From JAVBMJ01 sp031551275 (GTDB taxonomy: Bacteria > Bacteroidota > Bacteroidia > Bacteroidales > Rikenellaceae), in the NCBI GenBank assembly GCA_031551275.1, contig JAVBNX010000013.1:1-64000 (forward strand): a stretch of 64,000 nt of DNA, given 5' to 3'. The translations under genes were made by a program, and so were the position numbers. Positions 14,673 through 21,201 of this stretch are shown here, one piece after another. The notes under the pieces are model-generated. The model was not told the DNA's origin, did not search any database, and was given only the letters and a program-made list of their open reading frames with translations. Every line of letters starts with the position of its first letter. The first letter of the stretch is position 1.

Positions 14673-16088
14673 TTAGTAGCTCGAATTGTCCCAGCAGTGG
14701 GTGCAGAGCTCCGATTTGGGCAGCCCGATCGCCTCGACCAGGTCGTCCAGGCGCTGGAACTGGATCGTGTCCGCGCCCGTCGACTGGCGGATCACCTCGA
14801 CCATTTTGGCGTGGCGCTCCGAGTCGGGATCGGCGTACTCGGCCAGCATTTCGGGGGTAAACTCCTCGGTGTGCTCCAGATCGCGGATTACCCGGCGGGT
14901 AAACAAATCGAAGGTCGAGCGCGAGGTTGAAAAATTCAGGAACGTGCAGGGATAGATCAGCGGCGGGCAGGCCACGCGGATATGGATCTTATCGGCTCCG
15001 GCCTCGATCAGCTTGACCACGTTGTCTCTCAGCTGGGTGCCGCGCACGATCGAGTCGTCCATCAGCATCATCTTCGCGCCCCGGGTGAAGGCCTGGTTGG
15101 GGATCAGCTTCATTTTGGCGACCAGATCCCTCATGTTCTGGTTCTGGGGCATAAAGCTGCGCGGCCAAGTGGGGGTGTACTTGACAAAGGCGCGCACGTA
15201 GGGCAATTTTTTCTGGTGGCTGTACCCGATGGCGTGGCCGATGCCCGAGTCGGGTATGCCGGTAATAAAGTCGGCGTCGTCGGTCTTGTCCCTGCGCGCC
15301 AACGCGGCCCCGCAACGGTAGCGCACGGCCTCCACATTCTGGTCCTCGTACCACGAAGAGGGGTAACCGTAGTAGACCCACATGAACGAGCAGATCTGCT
15401 TGCGCTTGCCGGGGGGGATGAGTTGCGTGATGGCGTTGGAGGTCAGGAACACGGTCTCGCCGGGTCCCAGGTCGCGGTCGTATTTGTAGTCCAAATTGAT
15501 GAACGAGCAACTCTCGGTAGCCACCGCGTAGCCGTTCTCGTTGCGCCCGACCACGACCGGCGTGCGGCCGAACTTGTCCCTCGAGGCGTAAATACCCATC
15601 TCGGTCAGGATCAGCAGCGAGCACGAGCCTTTGATCTTGCTTTGCAGCAAACGGATGCCCTCTTCGAAGGTCGCGCCCTGCGTGATGATGATCGCGGCCA
15701 GCTCGGTCGGGTTGATCGTCGAGCCGGACAACTCGGCGAAGTTGATGTGCTTCTCGACCAGCTCGTCGGAGAGCTGCTGCACGTTGTCGATCTTGCCGAT
15801 GGTCACGATCGAAAAACGCCCCAGGTGGGACGTCAGCGTGATGGGTTGCGATTCGGAGTCGCTGATGATGCCGATACCGGCCAATGCGCCGGCCAGTTTA
15901 TCGAGGTCGCCCTCGAATTTGTTGCGGAAGTAGGCGTTCTCGATGCTGTGGATCGAGCGGACGAATTTCTCCCCGTTGTACACGGCGATACCGCCCCGTT
16001 TGGTCCCCAGGTGGGAATGGTAGTCTGTGCCGTAAAAGATGTCCGTGGTGCAACTCCTGCGCGATACGCAACCGAAAAAACCGCTCAT
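14673..16088 (-). CDS. Amidophosphoribosyltransferase (PurF) family protein lacking the N-terminal Cys
   Basis: 471 residues. The N-terminal half is a class II glutamine-amidotransferase (Ntn) domain (YHSHLGTKRGGIAVYN, HLGRFSIV). The C-terminal half is a type I phosphoribosyltransferase with the PRPP-binding motif MLMDDSIVRGTQ near residues 337-349. Classical PurF exposes a catalytic Cys at position 2 (MCGI/F.G); here the sequence starts MSGFFGCV, so Ser replaces it. Bacteroidota commonly have a second PurF-like paralogue of this size beside the classical enzyme. It may use ammonia, or serve another role; the PRTase site looks intact. Its ATG overlaps the folE stop (TAATG), implying coupling to pterin synthesis. 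Confidence 0.85.
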   Translation of the reverse strand: MSGFFGCVSRRSCTTDIFYGTDYHSHLGTKRGGIAVYNGEKFVRSIHSIENAYFRNKFEGDLDKLAGALAGIGIISDSESQPITLTSHLGRFSIVTIGKIDNVQQLSDELVEKHINFAELSGSTINPTELAAIIITQGATFEEGIRLLQSKIKGSCSLLILTEMGIYASRDKFGRTPVVVGRNENGYAVATESCSFINLDYKYDRDLGPGETVFLTSNAITQLIPPGKRKQICSFMWVYYGYPSSWYEDQNVEAVRYRCGAALARRDKTDDADFITGIPDSGIGHAIGYSHQKKLPYVRAFVKYTPTWPRSFMPQNQNMRDLVAKMKLIPNQAFTRGAKMMLMDDSIVRGTQLRDNVVKLIEAGADKIHIRVACPPLIYPCTFLNFSTSRSTFDLFTRRVIRDLEHTEEFTPEMLAEYADPDSERHAKMVEVIRQSTGADTIQFQRLDDLVEAIGLPKSELCTHCWDNSSY

Positions 16089-16675
16089 TATTTCTTACTT
16101 ATAAGGTGTATGAATTCTTCCCGCGTAGGCATCTGGGAGAGGAAAACGCCCGTGAACGCCGATGTGGTGGTCGACGAGTTCTGTTTCTGCACGCCGCGGA
16201 TCTGCATGCACATATGGCTCGCCTCGATGACCACGGCCACGCCCAGGGGGTTGAGGGCCTCCTGGATGCAATCCCGGATCTGGACGGTCAGACGCTCCTG
16301 GACCTGCAAGCGTCTGGCGTAGGACTCCACCACGCGCGCGATCTTGCTCAAACCGGTAATGTACCCGTTGGGGATGTAGGCCACGTGGGCCTTGCCGTAG
16401 AAGGGGAGCATGTGGTGCTCGCACAGGGAGTAGAGCTCGATGTCCTTGACGATTACCATGTGGCGGTAATCCTCCTTGAACTTGGCCGAGAGCAGGATCT
16501 CCTTCGGGTTCTCCTGGTAGCCCTTGGTCAGAAAGGCGAGCGAGCGAGCCACCCGCCTCGGGGTCTGCAAAAGTCCCTCCCTCTGGGGGTCTTCGCCCAA
16601 CCATTCGAGCAGCGATCTTACGTTTTGGGACAGGGCCTCTTGTTTTTCTTCTGGGATTACCGGGAAATCTTCCAT
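16088..16675 (-). CDS. folE: GTP cyclohydrolase I
   Basis: 195 residues from ATG 16675; the frame extends to a TTG at 16687 but that would overlap the -7 promoter box. The zinc and catalytic motif SLCEHHMLPFYGKAHVAYIP (around residues 84-102) and the second zinc Cys in ASHMCMQIRGV (around 156) are present, with RLQVQERLT in between. It converts GTP to 7,8-dihydroneopterin triphosphate, the first step of folate and, through QueD, queuosine synthesis. folK and queD are also in this window. It has its own promoter overlapping the end of the amidohydrolase gene, and it overlaps the PurF-like gene by one base. Confidence 0.97.
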   Translation of the reverse strand: MEDFPVIPEEKQEALSQNVRSLLEWLGEDPQREGLLQTPRRVARSLAFLTKGYQENPKEILLSAKFKEDYRHMVIVKDIELYSLCEHHMLPFYGKAHVAYIPNGYITGLSKIARVVESYARRLQVQERLTVQIRDCIQEALNPLGVAVVIEASHMCMQIRGVQKQNSSTTTSAFTGVFLSQMPTREEFIHLISKK

Positions 16676-16684
16676 GATCGTTTG

Positions 16685-16716
16685 CAAAGTTACACTTTTT
16701 TACGCGCTTTTTCAAA
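16685..16716 (-). promoter_or_regulatory. Promoter of folE, very short leader
   Basis: Minus strand TTTG (16716-16713), 20 nt, TAACTTTG (16692-16685): a near-perfect Bacteroidota promoter. The first ATG of folE is only 9 nt beyond the box, so the mRNA leader would be about 5 nt. The -33 element overlaps the stop codon of the upstream amidohydrolase gene. Confidence 0.8.
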
Positions 16717-17875
16717 CCAGCCTGCGGCTTTTCGACGCGGGGGTCAACTCAAGGTTTTGAACGTCAGCGTATGAAATTATCGTTAAACCGGGGCTTTTCC
16801 CCACCTCAATACTCCCCAGGACGCTTTCCAGCCCCAGCGCCTGCGCCCCGCCGAGGGTGGCCCATTGGAGCCTTTCGGCCAGGGGGATGTGCGGGAAGTT
16901 CCCCAGCTCGCTGAGCATCGAGGGGGTCGGGTTCGAAGCCGGGGAGTCGGTCCCGACGGCGATCCGCACGCCCTGCCGCCGGAGCACCTCAACAGGTGGC
17001 AACTGACCGGTAATAAATTTGTTCGAATTGGGACAAAGTACGAAAGTGACATCGGCGGCGTCCAACCCGGCAACCTCTTCTTCCGAAATAAAAGTGTTGT
17101 GGACCAGCAAAATTTTGCGGCCGGGGGTCGCGATCCCGCGAACCCGCGCGGCGGGAGAATCAGCCGACCCGCCTGCATCAAACTCCATACCCGCCGCGCG
17201 ATACCATTCGGCCAAAGCCCCCTGACCCGCAAAAAGCTCCCGCTCGGCCGGATCCTCCAGAAAATGGATCGAGAGGGGATGCTCCGGAGTGGCCCCCGCT
17301 GCCGCGGCAAAGCTCCCGCGCCTCAACGAGTAGACCGCATGGGGCGTGACCCCGCAGTCCAATCCCGCTTGGCGAAACATTCCGCACAATTCGACCGTAC
17401 GTGATAGATCGTTGTTGTTCAGGCCGAAATGCTCGGCGAAATTGACGTATCGGATCGAGCTTTTCGACTTCATCCCCAGGGTCGAGTCCCCGTTGCAGAT
17501 ATCGGCGACGGCTGAAACCCCCTGCTGCCACATCGTTTTATCGAACGCAACGGCAGCACGCTCCCGGCGTGCGAGCAGCTCCGGATCGTTGCGGCGGCGC
17601 GCGATATTCGCGGCAAACGCAGCCAGCCCGCCCCCCGGGGGAAGCGCGCCTTGCAGGTAGCTTAACTCCGTATGGCAGTGTGCGTTGACAAAGCCGGGGA
17701 CCAAAATCCCGTTGTAGAACTCCACCCCGGCCAAACCGTCGATCCGCTCATGGCGCTCCACGGCGAGGATCTTTCCGTGCGCGTCAACCGTTATCACACA
17801 CCCCTTCGACAAGCCTTGGGGGATGAGTGTCCAGTGCGCAGCTATCCTTCTGATAGGAGTCGTACTCTTTGCCAT
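16712..17875 (-). CDS. Amidohydrolase/deaminase family protein (ATZ/TRZ, aminofutalosine-deaminase-like)
   Basis: 387 residues from ATG 17875 (MAKSTTPIRRIAAHW). The metal-dependent hydrolase barrel is evident: GILVPGFVNAHCHTELSYL (HxH metal site), HFLEDPAERELF, LVHNTFISEEEV, CPNSNKFITGQLPPV and the metal Asp in VGTDSPASNPTPSML. This organisation is shared by chlorohydrolase/SAH-deaminase/guanine-deaminase-type enzymes and by aminodeoxyfutalosine deaminase of menaquinone synthesis; the substrate cannot be told from sequence. Its start lies 92 nt inside the 3' end of the upstream lipoprotein gene in another frame, an unusually long overlap. A start further upstream at 17905 is possible but less likely. 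Confidence 0.85.
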   Translation of the reverse strand: MAKSTTPIRRIAAHWTLIPQGLSKGCVITVDAHGKILAVERHERIDGLAGVEFYNGILVPGFVNAHCHTELSYLQGALPPGGGLAAFAANIARRRNDPELLARRERAAVAFDKTMWQQGVSAVADICNGDSTLGMKSKSSIRYVNFAEHFGLNNNDLSRTVELCGMFRQAGLDCGVTPHAVYSLRRGSFAAAAGATPEHPLSIHFLEDPAERELFAGQGALAEWYRAAGMEFDAGGSADSPAARVRGIATPGRKILLVHNTFISEEEVAGLDAADVTFVLCPNSNKFITGQLPPVEVLRRQGVRIAVGTDSPASNPTPSMLSELGNFPHIPLAERLQWATLGGAQALGLESVLGSIEVGKSPGLTIISYADVQNLELTPASKSRRLV

Positions 17876-18650
17876 CGATCCGGTATTTGTAGTCGAGCAA
17901 CACATGGTTCATCCTTTCGAGCGCCTCCTTGACGGGCGGCATCCAGTTTACCCTGAGCGAGTCGACGGTCAAATGGGGCGCGGTCATCTCCTTGCGGTAG
18001 TTGCCGAACAGGATCTCCATCTCCTTGATCGAAGGCTCGGCGGTCAGGGTGACCGAGTATCGTTCCCGGCTGTTGGTGCGCATCCAGTTGGTCCTGGCCG
18101 CGCTCCGGCGGCCTGCGGTGTCGATCGTGGTGATCGTCGTGCGCAGGGACAGGTTCTTGTCCAGGCTGTCGACCGTGTAGTTGTAGGCGATGGTGTACTC
18201 GCCGGCTTGGGCGGGGAAGACGATCCTCAGCTTGGCCGTGTCGGCGATCTTGCGGGCCCGGATCAGCGAATCCTCCAGCACCGGCTCGCGGAAACGCTCC
18301 TGGCTGCGGCGGTCTATCGTGTCCAGGGTGGCCACCCGCTCGGAGTAGATCTTGTACTGCCTGTCCAACTCCCTCGAGGAGGCGGCCACCACGTCGGAGA
18401 GGCGCGAGGATTTGCGGCGCGAGAAGTTGGCGATCGTGTAGGCCATGTCGCGGGGCTTGTAGCCGTACTTTTTGAAGATCGGGGAGTAAATATCCAGGCT
18501 GTCGGCCGAAAACCTCTGCTGGGAGACGTAGGCGTTGGAGAGGTAGATCTCCGTGAAGATCTTCTCCAAATCGCTGTCCTTAATGACTTTGGGGCGGGAA
18601 CACCCCGCCGCGCAAAAGACCAGAAGCAAGTATAGTATCGCTTTTTTCAT
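17784..18650 (-). CDS. DUF4296-type lipoprotein
   Basis: 288 residues. An SPII signal, MKKAILYLLLVFCAAGC, ends with a lipobox and Cys17. An alpha-helical segment follows (DLEKIFTEIYLSNAYVSQQ, SPIFKKYGYKPRDMAYTIANFSRRKS) that resembles the DUF4296 domain of Bacteroidota lipoproteins, then a less conserved beta-rich C-terminal half. The function is unknown; it is presumably anchored in the envelope. The start overlaps the stop of the LolE-type permease by 4 nt (ATGA). The last 92 nt also encode the start of the amidohydrolase. Confidence 0.75.
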   Translation of the reverse strand: MKKAILYLLLVFCAAGCSRPKVIKDSDLEKIFTEIYLSNAYVSQQRFSADSLDIYSPIFKKYGYKPRDMAYTIANFSRRKSSRLSDVVAASSRELDRQYKIYSERVATLDTIDRRSQERFREPVLEDSLIRARKIADTAKLRIVFPAQAGEYTIAYNYTVDSLDKNLSLRTTITTIDTAGRRSAARTNWMRTNSRERYSVTLTAEPSIKEMEILFGNYRKEMTAPHLTVDSLRVNWMPPVKEALERMNHVLLDYKYRIDGKEYDSYQKDSCALDTHPPRLVEGVCDNG

Positions 18651-19849
18651 CGTATCGCCCGGTTAACCGTCGCCCGTGCAATCAGGTAGTTGACCGCCGC
18701 AAAGGTAACTACAATCAGCACAACATCCCAACCTTTGACCACCACGGGGTAGGCGTCGATCAGAAAAGTCTCGGCCGGGATCTTGATCCACCCGAAGTGC
18801 TGCTGCCCCAAACTGAACAAAAGGCCCAGCAAAAGGCCCACGCCCGCGCCCAGCATCGAGATAAAGACCCCCTCGGCCACGAATATTTTTCGTAAAAACT
18901 CCTTCGTTCCCCCCAGCACGCTTAGCGTTTCCCGGTCGTCCTTCTTGTCGAGGACCAGCATTAGGATCGAACCCACGATCCCGAACGAGGCGATGATAAG
19001 CACCAGGACACCAATGAAATAGATCGCCCACTTCTCGGCCTTCATGATCTTGTACAGCGAGGCGTGCAGCTCGGCCTGGGTCAAAACGTCGTACCCTTCG
19101 CCCACCTTTTGCCGTATCCTATCGCGCACTTTTTCAGCCTTTTGGCCGGGCATTACCCGGACCATCGCACCCGACGCACGGCCGGGGTAGTCGAACAGCG
19201 TCTGGGCGAACTCCAGCGAGGTAAGTATCCAGGTCCCGTCCGTCTCGTTGTCCAACGTGAAGACCCCCGAGGGGATCACGCGCTGGCGGCGGTAGCTGTC
19301 CATGGGAAGCAGGGTCGAAAAGGCACCCCGGCGGGGGGCGTACAGCCACAGCGCGTCGCCCAGCGCGGTGCTCACTCCCAGGTTGTAGGCCAGCGAATTA
19401 CCGATCACAGCCTCGTCCATGTCGCCCCATTTGAGGCTCCACTTGCCCTGCGAGATCATCTTCTCGATGGGGACGACCTGCGTGAAAGCCGAGTCCACGC
19501 CCCGCACCGAGCAGATAAACTGGCGGCGGTCGTACTCGGCCAACGCGTTCTCCTCCAGGCAAAAACTCAGCCCCGCGACCCCGGAGGCCGAGAGCACGCC
19601 CTGGCGGTCAAACTCCTCGATGACAAAGGTTTTTCCGGTGTGGGGACGGACCACGATGTCCGAATCGAAATCGCTGTACATAGCCCGGACCAGGTCCGCG
19701 AAGCCGTTGAAGACCGAAAGCAGGACCACCATCGCCGCCACGGGCACCCCGATCGCCACGGCGCTTACCCAGGAGATGATGTTGATCACCGAGTGGGAGC
19801 CTTTGGAGAAGAGGTATCTCCGGGCGAAGAAAAGTGCGGTCCGGGGCAT
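18647..19849 (-). CDS. LolC/LolE-type ABC transporter permease
   Basis: 400 residues. It shows the MacB/FtsX-family layout: an N-terminal membrane segment (VINIISWVSAVAIGVPVAAMVV), a large periplasmic domain (about 50-260), then three more membrane segments (YFIGVLVLIIASFGIVGSIL, FISMLGAGVGLLLGLL, DVVLIVVTFAAVNYLIA). LKKDDRETLSVLGGT-like DKKDDRETLSVLGGT is the cytoplasmic coupling loop typical of LolC/E. It probably extracts lipoproteins from the inner membrane together with a LolD ATPase encoded elsewhere. It lies 17 nt after rbfA. Confidence 0.88.
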   Translation of the reverse strand: MPRTALFFARRYLFSKGSHSVINIISWVSAVAIGVPVAAMVVLLSVFNGFADLVRAMYSDFDSDIVVRPHTGKTFVIEEFDRQGVLSASGVAGLSFCLEENALAEYDRRQFICSVRGVDSAFTQVVPIEKMISQGKWSLKWGDMDEAVIGNSLAYNLGVSTALGDALWLYAPRRGAFSTLLPMDSYRRQRVIPSGVFTLDNETDGTWILTSLEFAQTLFDYPGRASGAMVRVMPGQKAEKVRDRIRQKVGEGYDVLTQAELHASLYKIMKAEKWAIYFIGVLVLIIASFGIVGSILMLVLDKKDDRETLSVLGGTKEFLRKIFVAEGVFISMLGAGVGLLLGLLFSLGQQHFGWIKIPAETFLIDAYPVVVKGWDVVLIVVTFAAVNYLIARATVNRAIR

Positions 19850-19866
19850 GGCTGCTGCTTTGCGTT

Positions 19867-20202
19867 TCAGGATTTAAGCAGATTGTCGATCTTCTCGATG
19901 TACTCCATCGAGGTATCCAGTTCCAGGGCCAGCTCGGGCACGATCCTCAGTTGGTTGCGGACCCGCGTGCCCAGGGCGTGGCGGATCTTGGGCAGGTTCT
20001 CGGTCAGCACGCGCATGACCTCGCCGCTCTTGTCGAAGGGAAAGATGCTGACGTAGACCTTGGCGAAACTCAAATCGGGGCTCATCCTAACCTCGGTAAC
20101 CGAGGCGATCACACCCCTAAGCAACGGAGCGGCCTCTTTGAGGAAAATATCGCCGATGTCCCGTTGAACTTGGTGCGCTACTTTATTTTGCCGTGTATTC
20201 AT
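19867..20202 (-). CDS. rbfA: Ribosome-binding factor A
   Basis: 111 residues with the KH-like RbfA fold: RQNKVAHQVQRDIGDIFLKEA, VTEVRMSPDLSFAKVYVSIFP, and LPKIRHALGTRVRNQLRIVPELALELDTSMEY, cut here to its parts. RbfA binds the 30S subunit during late 16S 5'-end maturation and cold adaptation. The gene sits 6 nt after an outer-membrane protein gene and 17 nt before the lol permease. Clustering of rbfA with a LolE-type permease is seen in other Bacteroidota. Confidence 0.96.
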   Translation of the reverse strand: MNTRQNKVAHQVQRDIGDIFLKEAAPLLRGVIASVTEVRMSPDLSFAKVYVSIFPFDKSGEVMRVLTENLPKIRHALGTRVRNQLRIVPELALELDTSMEYIEKIDNLLKS

Positions 20203-20208
20203 ATCGTA

Positions 20209-21186
20209 TTATTCAACCGGATCACTCTCCGGGGCGGTTTGCGTTTCGGGGGCGGGGCCGGGTTCGGTTGCGGGCTCAACGGGAGTTGCATCCGGTTCGC
20301 CGGGCTGGTCCTTCGCCTCTTTGAGCTCCTCTTTGGCTTCGGCTTTGCCCTCTTCGGCTTTTTGGAGCTCCTGCTGCGACTCTTCCAGCGCTTTCTGGGC
20401 TTCTGCCTCCCCTTCACGGGCCTTTTGCAGCTCGAGGGCCTTTTCCAGGCGGCGGTTCTCGCTGCGCTCCATCTTGGCGGCGGCGTTCTTCGAGGGGGCG
20501 GAGAGGATGCCGCCCTTGCCCAGGCGGTAGTAGACCCCCACGCAGAAGGTCATGTCGTCCAGCGGGGAGCGCAAGGGGTTGGAGGCGTATTTGTTGCGGT
20601 TCTTCAGCACGTCGGAGTAGCCCACGTAGTATCGGAACTCGCCGAAGTACTCCATCCTGCCGGCCAGGTAGCCAATCCCCGCCCCCCCGACCAGGCCGTA
20701 GCCGAAGCGGTTGTCGCGCACCAGCTCCATCTCGTAGTCCCCCTGTTCGAAGATGCCGTCCGTGCGCGAGCGCCACTGGTAGGAGGAGTTCAACACGTAG
20801 GAGAAGGTGACCCCGAGGTTGACGAAGACCCGGATCCTGCGTTCGAAGAAGTAGAAGTGGGGCTGCCAAATCATGGGCAGCATGATCGAGTTGACCTGGC
20901 GGACGTACAGCGTGTCGGAGCCTTTGAAATTCTCCTGGCGGTAGCCCTGCTGGATGTATTCCAGATCGGCGCCCACCCCCCCGACGTACTTCTGGGTGCT
21001 GTAATATTTCCACGACACGCCCCCCGTGTAGAGGTTCCAGAGCGAAAGGGTCTGGGTGGGGGGGAACAAACGGACCGAGCCCGACGCGTAGCCGCCCTTC
21101 ACACCCACGTAGTGCTGGGCGGCAGAGGGCGTTGCGGCCAGGGCCGCAAGCGCGAGGAACACTCCGTATAGAAAAAACTTCTTCAT
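20209..21186 (-). CDS. PorT-like outer-membrane beta-barrel with a coiled-coil C-terminal tail
   Basis: 325 residues. A Sec signal peptide (MKKFFLYGVFLALAALAATPSAAQ) is followed by alternating aromatic/polar beta-strands (HYVGVKGGYASGSV, FRYYVGYSDVL, MTFCVGVYYRLG) to about residue 228. This fits a PorT/OMP_b-brl type barrel of 8 or so strands. Residues about 235-290 are a strongly charged Lys/Glu/Ala heptad region (RRLEKALELQKAREGEAEAQ), predicted to form a coiled coil, and 290-325 is Pro/Glu/Thr-rich. Barrel proteins rarely end this way. The function is unknown; the tail would be periplasmic if the barrel is oriented normally. Confidence 0.75.
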   Translation of the reverse strand: MKKFFLYGVFLALAALAATPSAAQHYVGVKGGYASGSVRLFPPTQTLSLWNLYTGGVSWKYYSTQKYVGGVGADLEYIQQGYRQENFKGSDTLYVRQVNSIMLPMIWQPHFYFFERRIRVFVNLGVTFSYVLNSSYQWRSRTDGIFEQGDYEMELVRDNRFGYGLVGGAGIGYLAGRMEYFGEFRYYVGYSDVLKNRNKYASNPLRSPLDDMTFCVGVYYRLGKGGILSAPSKNAAAKMERSENRRLEKALELQKAREGEAEAQKALEESQQELQKAEEGKAEAKEELKEAKDQPGEPDATPVEPATEPGPAPETQTAPESDPVE

Positions 21187-21201
21187 CCTTCGCCAGACTC
21201 T

